Shown here piece after piece: positions 1-7,949 of a stretch of 61,853 bases of DNA; the first letter of the stretch is position 1, and each line of letters starts with the position of its first letter. The DNA comes from Candidatus Gastranaerophilales bacterium (GTDB lineage: Bacteria > Cyanobacteriota > Vampirovibrionia > Gastranaerophilales > Gastranaerophilaceae): NCBI GenBank assembly GCA_944323045.1, contig CALUQX010000017.1, forward strand, positions 1-61,853, read 5' to 3'. A program made the translations under genes and the position numbers. The notes below the pieces were generated by a model. It was not told where the DNA came from. It ran no database searches and worked only from the letters and a program-made list of their open reading frames with translations.

Positions 1-120
1 TTTCCGCATAAAATTTTTAAAATGAGACGACATTCCATTTCGTGCCAGACATATTCCATTTTAGCTGACAAATTATAGTTTCTAATAACAGCGGGTTCCA
101 AATGTTTTGTGAAAATAGTT

Positions 121-152
121 AAACTATCTGAACTAAATAATCAAACTATCTG
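121..152. promoter_or_regulatory. 10-bp direct repeat, possible regulator site
   Basis: AAACTATCTG occurs twice, at 121-130 and 143-152, 22 bp apart, which is about two helical turns. No gene is visible in bases 1-371 on either strand. The repeat could be an operator for a gene left of the window, but nothing else supports this. Confidence 0.2.
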
Positions 153-283
153 TTCTTTTACAAATGAAGTGAGTATTTTGCGTAGGGTAATGGTGCGATT
201 ATTGGATGGAATCGGTATTTGGAATGTTTTTGACTGTAGGAAGGAATCAAACCACTTGTCATAACGACTAGTCAGGGCAAATA

Positions 284-318
284 TATAAAAAAAATTTTGT
301 CGGTTTAGTAAAACCGAC
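284..318 (-). terminator. Terminator of the 372-701 gene
   Basis: Arms GTCGGTTT (299-306) and AAACCGAC (311-318) form a perfect 8-bp hairpin. Read on the minus strand it is followed by an AAAATTTTTTTT tract, as expected for an intrinsic terminator just past the stop of the leftward gene. Confidence 0.6.
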
Positions 319-371
319 CTGCAAAACTAATTTAATCCTGGATTCAACAAATTTTTTTATGTTAACACTTT

Positions 372-701
372 TTATTTTAATTTTGTCACGACTTTGATAC
401 TATCTCTTACCATTTGAGCACCTTCAAAGTATGATTTTTTTGCAATACTGTCTAGTTTTAATGAGTCCATCATTTTATTGTATTCTTTCATCCAATTTGC
501 TGTAGAGTTTTTCATTTCACCTTGCAAAATAGCATTATTTATTCTATTGAATCGGTTAATATCCTTGTTTGCAATTTTTGATGAATACTGTTGTATATTT
601 GCATACTGGTTATTCATTATTTTTTTTGTCACAAGTCCGGCTGCAACTCCATTTGTCACACCAATAAGTATTATCCCGATAGTTTTACCTAAGTTACTCA
701 T
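372..701 (-). CDS. Hypothetical protein with an N-terminal membrane/glycine segment
   Basis: 109 residues, not recognised. Residues about 8-27 (IGIILIGVTNGVAAGLV) are hydrophobic and glycine-rich and could be one membrane segment or a signal anchor. The rest is polar, rich in Asn, Lys and Ser, and predicted helical. The gene stands alone, with a terminator hairpin after its stop. The ribosome-binding site is weak (GGGATATTTAAA before the ATG). Its short length and lack of known motifs keep confidence moderate. Confidence 0.5.
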   Translation of the reverse strand: MSNLGKTIGIILIGVTNGVAAGLVTKKIMNNQYANIQQYSSKIANKDINRFNRINNAILQGEMKNSTANWMKEYNKMMDSLKLDSIAKKSYFEGAQMVRDSIKVVTKLK

Positions 702-820
702 TTTAAATATCCCATTCTATTGTCCATATTATATATCATTTGAAAAAGATAATTTTGACATGCAATAATTAAATTTTACATATTGTAATATTAGCGTTCT
801 AAAGTTGTTATATTTATAAA

Positions 821-863
821 AATCGCAGGGTGAACAAAGTGTTAGACAGTTCACTCTACGATT
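821..863 (-). terminator. Terminator of the 884-1405 gene
   Basis: A long hairpin pairs about 821-835 with 849-863 (outer AATCG/CGATT, inner GTGAAC/GTTCAC, with a mismatch and a G-U pair between). T-rich sequence follows on both strands, so it could stop transcription in either direction. The leftward gene ends just before it. Confidence 0.55.
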
Positions 864-883
864 TTTTCAGAAGACAATTTGAT

Positions 884-1405
884 TTAAAATATCAAATTAA
901 ATTGAGCTGCTTGATAAGCTTTTTTAAAGTGGGGATCATCCGAAGGAACTTCCTCTACTTCAATATTATATTTTTGTGCGTCTTTAACAATATTTTGGTC
1001 TTTAATTTTTAATAGTATATCTTGTTGGTTGTGAAGTTTTGTTATTTTTTCTTCCAGTTTTTTAAATGCAGTATTTTCATTTGCTCTTCTTTGGATGAAT
1101 TTAAATATGTTATTTAACAAATATGCCTGTTTCTCTGGAGTTTCATCAAATTCACTATGAGTGGTGAAAGAACAAGCAACTCGTGCCAATTTATTGTTGT
1201 TTTTATCTGTAAGTACGAATACATCAACGCCTTCATTCCGCATTTTGTTTTTTTCAAGAATTAATTTTTCGTCAGGGGAATCTTTTGTTAATTTTTCAAA
1301 AATTTCTCCTGCTTTTTGGGTGTCAATATTCTGGTTTTCAGCTTTGTTGATGAATTTTGCCCCGAAATATGTATTATGACCGGATTGTAATTTTTTAATT
1401 TCCAT
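884..1405 (-). CDS. Hypothetical protein, FGAKF-type
   Basis: 173 residues. It begins MEIKKLQSGHNTYFGAKF, an N-terminal pattern (short basic start, then FGAKF) that I associate with a large family of unknown proteins in gut Melainabacteria; that link is from memory. The body is polar and helical (EIFEKLTKDSPDEKL; KLEEKITKLHNQQDIL) with no membrane segment or signal peptide and no catalytic motif that I can name. It is a single gene with a hairpin terminator past its stop. Confidence 0.55.
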   Translation of the reverse strand: MEIKKLQSGHNTYFGAKFINKAENQNIDTQKAGEIFEKLTKDSPDEKLILEKNKMRNEGVDVFVLTDKNNNKLARVACSFTTHSEFDETPEKQAYLLNNIFKFIQRRANENTAFKKLEEKITKLHNQQDILLKIKDQNIVKDAQKYNIEVEEVPSDDPHFKKAYQAAQFNLIF

Positions 1406-1503
1406 AATATTCTACTTTTCTAAATATACACTCGTTAGAACTTATTTAATTATAAAACTTCTAAAAAATATTTTTGCATTAAAATAGAAAAAAGGGAGGT
1501 AAT

Positions 1504-1848
1504 ATGAATAAATGTAAAATAACAGTTTTGAAAAAAACATTTGATGAAGAATTGGCAAAAGAATACGGTGCAGAAGGCTTAACAGCATGTCCTATGCTGA
1601 AAGAGGGGCAGGTATTCTATGCAGACTATGCAAAACCCGAAGGATTTTGTGATGAAGCATGGAAGGCAATTTATCAGTATGTTTTTGCTCTTTCTCACGG
1701 GGCTGAAAATCAGGTATTTTATTTCGGAGATTGGATAAAAACACCGGGTGTGGCTATTTGCAGCTGTAATGACGGATTAAGACCCGTTATATTTAAAATT
1801 GAAGCAACAGATGACATCTCGGAAATTAATTATACACCTGTAGAATAA
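1504..1848 (+). CDS. TIGR04076-family protein
   Basis: 114 residues with a strong Shine-Dalgarno (GGGAGGT, 1495-1501) ahead of the ATG. The order KCKITVLKKTFDEEL, CPMLKEGQVF, then YVFALSHGA and a late CSCNDGLRPVIFKIE matches the small TIGR04076 family. Its function is unknown; members carry conserved cysteines (here in ACPM and CSCNDG) and are common in anaerobes. It is a single cistron ended by the strong hairpin at 1865-1900 that it shares with gdhA on the other strand. Confidence 0.75.
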   Translation: MNKCKITVLKKTFDEELAKEYGAEGLTACPMLKEGQVFYADYAKPEGFCDEAWKAIYQYVFALSHGAENQVFYFGDWIKTPGVAICSCNDGLRPVIFKIEATDDISEINYTPVE

Positions 1849-1864
1849 ATTTTTACATTAGAAT

Positions 1865-1900
1865 AACGGCGACCGGCAACATTTGTTGCCGGTCGCCGTT
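1865..1900. terminator. Bidirectional terminator between 1504-1848 and gdhA
   Basis: AACGGCGACCGGCAAC pairs perfectly with GTTGCCGGTCGCCGTT around a 4-base loop (16-bp stem). It lies between two convergent genes, so it probably serves both. The flanking T tracts are short. Confidence 0.75.
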
Positions 1901-1917
1901 ATAATACCTGTATTCTG

Positions 1918-3288
<1,371 letters not shown>

Positions 3289-3360
3289 CTATTTTTTTTC
3301 TATTATTGTAGCACATTTTTTTTAATATTTCAAATTTTATTAAGTATTTTGTCTATTAGA

Positions 3361-3389
3361 TTGAATTTTGCATAAATGTATGTTAAAAT
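3361..3389 (+). promoter_or_regulatory. Sigma-70-type promoter of the SIMPL gene
   Basis: TTGAAT (3361-3366), a 17-bp spacer and TAAAAT (3384-3389), followed by GGAG and the ATG at 3422. Confidence 0.6.
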
Positions 3390-3421
3390 AGATAGTAGTA
3401 GTTTATAAGGAGTTTTAATTT

Positions 3422-4147
3422 ATGTGGGAAAAGTTAGAGAAATTTCAAATAGTTTTGATGGCAGTAATACTTGCTATTGGAGCAGTGTGTGCCGTAAAAA
3501 CAGCAACATCAAATATTGTAAAAGATAATATTGCGGTGACCGGTTCTGCCTATAAAATTGTACAGTCAGATTCCGGTATGTTAGAATTTAATATTACAGC
3601 CCGCCAGTCTAACAGACCGGCAGCATTCGCGCTGGTACAAAAACAACTTCCAGAAGTCGTAAATTATCTAAAAGAAAAAGGCTTTACTGATGAGAATATT
3701 GAACTCAAAACAAGCAATGGTTATAATACTTATAAATACAATTCAAATGGTGTAAGCACTAATGAAATAGCGTATTATACCCATACTCAGCCTATTGTGG
3801 TTAAATCTAATGATGTGCAGAAAATCAAAGAAACATCAATTGATATTCAGAATTTAATTTCAAAAGGCATTGAAATTAATACTTTTCCGCCGCAGTATTA
3901 TTATTCTAAACTTTCTGATATGAAAGTAAATCTGTTAAAAGAAGCAACAACCGATGCAAAAGTCAGGGCTGCTGCAATGCTTAATGCAACTCATAACAGA
4001 GTAGGTAATATTGAATCTGTCAGAATGGGGGTATTCCAGATTACTCCTGTTGATTCTACAAGTGTTTCTGATATGGGAATTAACGATACAACTACAATCG
4101 AAAAGAAAGTTACTGCTGTGGCGAATGTCGTTTTTAGAATTAAATAG
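3422..4147 (+). CDS. SIMPL-domain (DUF541) protein
   Basis: 241 residues. An N-terminal hydrophobic segment (about residues 12-27) should anchor or export the protein. The rest has the SIMPL/DUF541 layout: an early VTGSA strand, the helix NRPAAFALVQKQLPEVVNYLKEKG, DENIELKTSNGYNTY, a central TQPIVVKS strand, and a late TTDAKVRAAAML helix followed by a beta strand. Family members are periplasmic or membrane-bound with poorly known roles. A GGAG ribosome site precedes the ATG. The next gene starts 12 bp after the stop, so they are probably one transcript. Confidence 0.8.
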   Translation: MWEKLEKFQIVLMAVILAIGAVCAVKTATSNIVKDNIAVTGSAYKIVQSDSGMLEFNITARQSNRPAAFALVQKQLPEVVNYLKEKGFTDENIELKTSNGYNTYKYNSNGVSTNEIAYYTHTQPIVVKSNDVQKIKETSIDIQNLISKGIEINTFPPQYYYSKLSDMKVNLLKEATTDAKVRAAAMLNATHNRVGNIESVRMGVFQITPVDSTSVSDMGINDTTTIEKKVTAVANVVFRIK

Positions 4148-4159
4148 AAAGGGAATTGT

Positions 4160-4459
4160 ATGAAAAAGATTTTTGTTATCACTCTAGTCTTGACCTGTTT
4201 AAGCGCAACAGCTCCTGTGTTTGCGTTTCCTGAATCTTATTCTTCAAATGATCACAACATGACGATTTTGCGCGAACAGCATTTCCGCTTTCAAGAATTT
4301 GACACTAATAAGGATTTTCAGGAACAAAAACAGAAAAAATTGTTAGAAGATGAAAATTATGTAAAACGCGTAAATCAGAAAAAGGTTATAAAAAGCCTTT
4401 CTCAGCCCAAAGAATTTGTAGAAGAAAACGGTGAAATAAAAATTAAAGGGGCTGATTAA
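4160..4459 (+). CDS. Small exported hypothetical protein
   Basis: 99 residues with a clear signal peptide (MKKIFVITLVLTCLSATAPVFA, cleavage near Ala22-Phe23). The mature part is charged and helical (FDTNKDFQEQKQKKLLEDENY). No known domain. AAAGGG precedes the ATG, and the gene follows the SIMPL gene closely, suggesting co-transcription and an envelope role. The hairpin at 4512-4528 ends the unit. Confidence 0.65.
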   Translation: MKKIFVITLVLTCLSATAPVFAFPESYSSNDHNMTILREQHFRFQEFDTNKDFQEQKQKKLLEDENYVKRVNQKKVIKSLSQPKEFVEENGEIKIKGAD

Positions 4460-4511
4460 ACAAATTGTGTTTTTGTTGTTCTAGAACTCCTCTAGAAATT
4501 CTGTGGTTGAG

Positions 4512-4536
4512 GCCGGTAAATTACCGGCTTTTTTTT
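4512..4536 (+). terminator. Terminator of the SIMPL operon
   Basis: GCCGGTA-AAT-TACCGGC hairpin followed directly by TTTTTTTT. A second inverted repeat (TTCTAGA/TCTAGAA, 4479-4497) lies just upstream. Confidence 0.85.
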
Positions 4537-4547
4537 ATATTTTACAA

Positions 4548-5246
4548 TTAATTATTTTGTCCGGCTCTATATCCGCACCATGCGTAAACTAACGGCAATA
4601 TCGGTTCTATCGGAAGTTTGTTAATAAACGGGAATTTCGTGAGTACAAGAGCACCGAGTGCATCATCAATATTGGCGAGTGCATCTTTGTAATTTAATTT
4701 TCTGTCAGGTTCAATATCTTTAGGGTCATTGATTCTGTTAGCAAGATCTGCAGCAACAACCATGCCGCCGAACAATCCGGCAGCGGTTCCTAATATACGG
4801 CATGGAATATTGTTTAATTTAGGCGAATTCTGCATATATTCGGTTATTGGCGGCATTGATAACAGAGGTATTGTTGCGTTTAAAAACTGAAATATACCTT
4901 CTTTAATTTTAGGGCGTACATTTCTTTTTTTGTCTGTGGCGATACCGGAAGCCGTACCCAGAACTATGGCGCCGGAACTTATTCCCATCATTTCTTTTAT
5001 ACCCATATGTACTTTAAAAGGATTGACCTTTTGTTTGCGTGCAAAATACATCAGCGGCAGAAATGCCCCGAGAAGTCCGCCGGCAGCAGAGGCTATTTTT
5101 ACATTATTATTAGGTTTTTCCACATTGTGATAACGATATGTACGTGTAGAACAAGAATAATAGTTTCTAATACGCGGTTCATTTCTGAATGTACTGAAAA
5201 CATTTGTCTTCGGCTGATATGATTTACTTGTAGTCTGGATAAACAT
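4548..5246 (-). CDS. Hypothetical membrane-associated protein
   Basis: 232 residues, not recognised. After a polar, Tyr/Ser-rich first 50 residues come several small-residue hydrophobic stretches (ASAAGGLLGAFLPLMYFA, MGISSGAIVLGTASGIAT, ILGTAAGLFGGMVVAADLA, VLTKFPFINKLPIEPILPLVYAW), suggesting three or four membrane or lipid-contacting helices. There is no signal peptide. It is a single gene convergent with the SIMPL operon. The ribosome site is weak. Confidence 0.5.
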   Translation of the reverse strand: MFIQTTSKSYQPKTNVFSTFRNEPRIRNYYSCSTRTYRYHNVEKPNNNVKIASAAGGLLGAFLPLMYFARKQKVNPFKVHMGIKEMMGISSGAIVLGTASGIATDKKRNVRPKIKEGIFQFLNATIPLLSMPPITEYMQNSPKLNNIPCRILGTAAGLFGGMVVAADLANRINDPKDIEPDRKLNYKDALANIDDALGALVLTKFPFINKLPIEPILPLVYAWCGYRAGQNN

Positions 5247-5394
5247 TTATTCTATTTCTACTTTCCTTACCTACGATATCACAAAAAAAATTATGGTTGT
5301 AGCAGTAACCATGATTGTTGCTGATTTCTTAATAATATTAAATCAGCAACAGGATAAAATTTGCTAGTAATTCGGGAGTGAAAATTTTTTGAGG

Positions 5395-6045
5395 CTATTT
5401 GCCCGCTAATTTCAGCCCCTTAAGCATATATTCCAATTCCGGAATAACTTCCGGATTTTCAAACGCATCCAGTGCAAGTTTGAGAAAATCAAGTTTTTCA
5501 CGGTTATTGGAAATTTTAACAATATCTTTTAATAATGTTTTTAAGAGAGTATCTTCATTTTCATTATCGAAAATTTTATAAGTGCCGTCTGAATAATAAA
5601 TTATTGTGTTTGCATATTTATTATTTTCAAAATACTCAACGGTTATTGTTTCACCTGTTTTTACTGCCATATCAATGAATCTTTGTTCAATATACTTTTC
5701 ACTGTTATTCATCAGAATGTCTCTTGTTTTGTCTGCTTTATTAAGAAGCTGATAAACATTCTCTGTTTTCAATACTCTGTAATTTGAAATATTATAAGTA
5801 CCGTCAACTAGGCAACTTTCTTCACTGATGCGCTCATCAAAATTAAACAGGTCTTTAGGTTCGACATCTAAAGTAATACAAATGTTTTCAAGAGTTTTTG
5901 CAGACGGAAAATGTACACCTGTTTCCAGTTTTGACATCTGTCTGGGCTGTATTCCTATCATTTCGCTAAGTTTTTCTTGACTTAACCCGCTTGCTTTTCT
6001 ATACTTTTTAATATTAATGCCAAGTGCTTTTGCAAAATTTACCAT
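5395..6045 (-). CDS. XRE-family regulator with C-terminal domain
   Basis: 216 residues. Residues about 8-65 form an XRE/Cro helix-turn-helix (LGINIKKYRKASGLSQEKLSEMIGI, then PRQMSKLETGVHFPSAKTLENI). The remaining 140 residues are a mixed domain of unknown role, possibly for ligand binding or dimerisation. Its HTH resembles those of the genes at 32709-33020 and 50103-50438, suggesting one local paralogue family. The start has an AAGGT ribosome site. Upstream lies an inverted repeat and then the divergent small-RNA promoter, so it may regulate itself and that RNA. Confidence 0.8.
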   Translation of the reverse strand: MVNFAKALGINIKKYRKASGLSQEKLSEMIGIQPRQMSKLETGVHFPSAKTLENICITLDVEPKDLFNFDERISEESCLVDGTYNISNYRVLKTENVYQLLNKADKTRDILMNNSEKYIEQRFIDMAVKTGETITVEYFENNKYANTIIYYSDGTYKIFDNENEDTLLKTLLKDIVKISNNREKLDFLKLALDAFENPEVIPELEYMLKGLKLAGK

Positions 6046-6060
6046 AAACTTTTACCTTAT

Positions 6061-6111
6061 TTTCAGTATAACTACCACATTATCAATAAATAACGTAGTA
6101 AAAAGCTGAAA
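6061..6111. promoter_or_regulatory. Candidate XRE operator
   Basis: TTTCAG...ACTAC (6061-6075) is mirrored by GTAGT...CTGAAA (6095-6111). A related TTTTACGACG lies inside the small-RNA promoter spacer (6141-6150). Placement between the regulator and the small RNA suggests a shared control region. This is inference only. Confidence 0.4.
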
Positions 6112-6128
6112 CAAATCTTAATAAAGTA

Positions 6129-6159
6129 TTTACAAAGAAGTTTTACGACGTATTATAAT
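6129..6159 (+). promoter_or_regulatory. Promoter of the candidate small RNA
   Basis: TTTACA or TTACAA near 6129-6135, an 18-19 bp spacer, and a perfect TATAAT at 6154-6159. There is no open reading frame between it and the terminator at 6260-6285, so transcription would start near 6166. Confidence 0.6.
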
Positions 6160-6165
6160 AAGTGT

Positions 6166-6286
6166 TATAAATTTAGAACGGAATACTTCTCTGTGCAATT
6201 AACTTGTGGGTAATCGAACAGGTTAATTGAGGTAAGTGGAAGATTTCCTTATTAGTTGTACAGTGCAGAAATGCACTGTTTTTTTA
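6166..6286 (+). ncRNA. Candidate structured small RNA, about 120 nt
   Basis: Between a good promoter and a good terminator lies non-coding sequence with its own fold. AATTAACTTGT (6197-6207) pairs with ACAGGTTAATT (6218-6228) over 11 bp with one G-U, closing the loop GGGTAATCGA. GGAA-GAT-TTCC (6238-6248) is a second small hairpin. ACAGTGCA-GAAA-TGCACTGT plus a T run (6260-6285) is the terminator. I checked mentally against SRP RNA, 6S, tmRNA and common riboswitches and saw no match. No gene follows on this strand, so a cis leader is unlikely. Confidence 0.5.
6260..6286 (+). terminator. Intrinsic terminator with GAAA tetraloop
   Basis: An 8-bp stem ACAGTGCA/TGCACTGT with a GAAA loop, followed by seven T residues. 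It ends the candidate small RNA. Confidence 0.85.
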
Positions 6287-6311
6287 TCCAAAATTTATAA
6301 AATCAGATGAA

Positions 6312-7211
6312 TTATTCCCCGAATAAATCGTAAAAATGATAGAATTGTAAAGGACTGATGAGGGTAATGCGTTCAATAAACTTTACATATGCGTTTTCAA
6401 GATTTGTGAGAGTAGTAAAATCATGATGTTCCAAATATACTCTATAAGTCTCATTTTTCTCTTTTAATGCAATGACAAAATAAATGGGAACATCCATCAA
6501 TTGAACAAGTTTGAAACTGCCTATCGGAAAGTTTATTTTGTGCCCGAACAATTCAGCCTCAAAAGTTTTTGCATTAGAACTTTCGGCGATTCTATCACCT
6601 GCAATAAAAGCAATATTACCTTTATCAAGGCTGTCTTTAAGTGATATTGCAGTATCTGCACCAATATTTTCAATATCATATGGAATTACCGGTACTTCTT
6701 TTGATATCTTGGAAATAAAGTTGTTAAAAGTCTGACTTTGAGTTTTGCTAAAAAATACATTTACCTTTCTGGTTTGAGATTCGTCATTTTTAATAAAGAA
6801 TATACGCATTGCATCGGTATTTCCTACATGTGAACATAAAAAGAATACACCCTTGTTTCGAGCAAAATCCGAAAATAGTTTGGCTTTATCCTCTTCTGAA
6901 TCAAATACCAATTTTTCTTTGTCAAAATTGTTTGAAAACAGTTCTATTCTGTCTATTAAAACCTGTGTGTATGATAAAAAATGTCTGAATTGATTTACTA
7001 AAGAGGGGCGGAGTCCGGTGTAGGGATAAACTATATTGAGATATTTTTTTGAATAGCCGCGTATTTCTTTAGCAAAGATAAAAGTAAATAAAGTTACCCA
7101 AAAGCCTATGAAATATAAAGCTTTTTTCCCGAATAATTTATATATATACCAGGTCAGCATCAGGCGTTTTTCGCCGGCAGCCTGTTCTTTAATCTGATAC
7201 CATTGTTTCAT
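6312..7211 (-). CDS. LpxL/HtrB-like acyltransferase of the APE locus
   Basis: 299 residues. The layout fits the lipid A lauroyl/myristoyl acyltransferase superfamily: an N-terminal hydrophobic segment (about 25-48), FFLCSHVGNTDAMRI in the position of the HxxxxD motif (here H-V-G-N-T-D), and later FIAGDRIAES and FPIGSFKLVQLMDVPIYFVIALKE. Such proteins occur in aryl-polyene clusters, where they are thought to put the polyene or a fatty acid onto the lipid carrier. It starts 57 bp from the divergent phosphopantetheinyl transferase. The substrate is unknown. Confidence 0.75.
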   Translation of the reverse strand: MKQWYQIKEQAAGEKRLMLTWYIYKLFGKKALYFIGFWVTLFTFIFAKEIRGYSKKYLNIVYPYTGLRPSLVNQFRHFLSYTQVLIDRIELFSNNFDKEKLVFDSEEDKAKLFSDFARNKGVFFLCSHVGNTDAMRIFFIKNDESQTRKVNVFFSKTQSQTFNNFISKISKEVPVIPYDIENIGADTAISLKDSLDKGNIAFIAGDRIAESSNAKTFEAELFGHKINFPIGSFKLVQLMDVPIYFVIALKEKNETYRVYLEHHDFTTLTNLENAYVKFIERITLISPLQFYHFYDLFGE

Positions 7212-7268
7212 TGTTATTTGTTCCGGTATTTTGTTACGATAGAAAATTTATCATGGTATCATTATAGC

Positions 7269-7949
7269 ATGGACATATTTTACTTAGACAGCAGCGAATT
7301 TTTGAAAAATTTTTCCGCAGAACAGTCAGAAGAATTCATTGAAGTTTTCGGACAAAAATTCAAATCAGAAAAGCGGCGCAAAGAACATGCGCTGGGACGT
7401 TTTTTAGTAAAAACAGTCGCACAAAGTTTTTACGGAGAAAACAATACAGAAATTGAGATTAAAAAAAGCAAGCCTTATTTTACAAATAATGATTTGAATT
7501 TTAGTATTTCGCACAGCAGAAATATAGTCCTTGCAGGATTTGACACGCATCCGCTTGGGGTCGATGTTGAAGTTATTAAGGAGCGCAAAATTCAGGATAT
7601 ACTCGCACATATGAACATCAAAGCTGATAATGTCACTCCTGAATTGTTCTACAGATACTGGACAGCTTATGAAGCCAAAATCAAACTTCAAGATCGCATA
7701 AAATCTAGTTGTACTCTGAAACTTCTGCCGGAATTCATTCTCTCAATTGTCAGCAATCAGTCTTTAGATATAAGAAGAATACTCAGAATATATGAACTCA
7801 AAAGTCCAAGTGCCAGCACAAATCCCAGTGAACTTATTAATTTAAAGCTCGTGAATGCAAGCATTAAAAATGAAAATACTGTTGTAATACAGGAGATTAA
7901 CACTGCATCATTAGAATTTTTTGAACCGTTAAATCTGAATATCGCATAA
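7269..7949 (+). CDS. 4'-phosphopantetheinyl transferase
   Basis: 226 residues from the ATG at 7269 (MDIFYLDSSEFL), chosen because residues encoded further upstream lack family similarity and overlap the divergent gene; no clear ribosome site precedes it. Motifs of the Sfp/AcpT family are HALGRFLVK, NFSISHSRNIVLAGF, PLGVDVEVI and YRYWTAYEAKIKL, in which the usual Lys of WxxKEA is Tyr. It should load the prosthetic arm onto the two ACPs of the locus. The last 60 or so residues are read antisense through the end of the exporter gene and carry no family motif. Confidence 0.8.
   Translation: MDIFYLDSSEFLKNFSAEQSEEFIEVFGQKFKSEKRRKEHALGRFLVKTVAQSFYGENNTEIEIKKSKPYFTNNDLNFSISHSRNIVLAGFDTHPLGVDVEVIKERKIQDILAHMNIKADNVTPELFYRYWTAYEAKIKLQDRIKSSCTLKLLPEFILSIVSNQSLDIRRILRIYELKSPSASTNPSELINLKLVNASIKNENTVVIQEINTASLEFFEPLNLNIA

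Noticed and set aside
6166-6286. SRP RNA, 6S RNA or a riboswitch
   Set aside because: The conserved SRP apical motif is missing, the length is short for 6S, and no co-oriented gene follows as a riboswitch would need.
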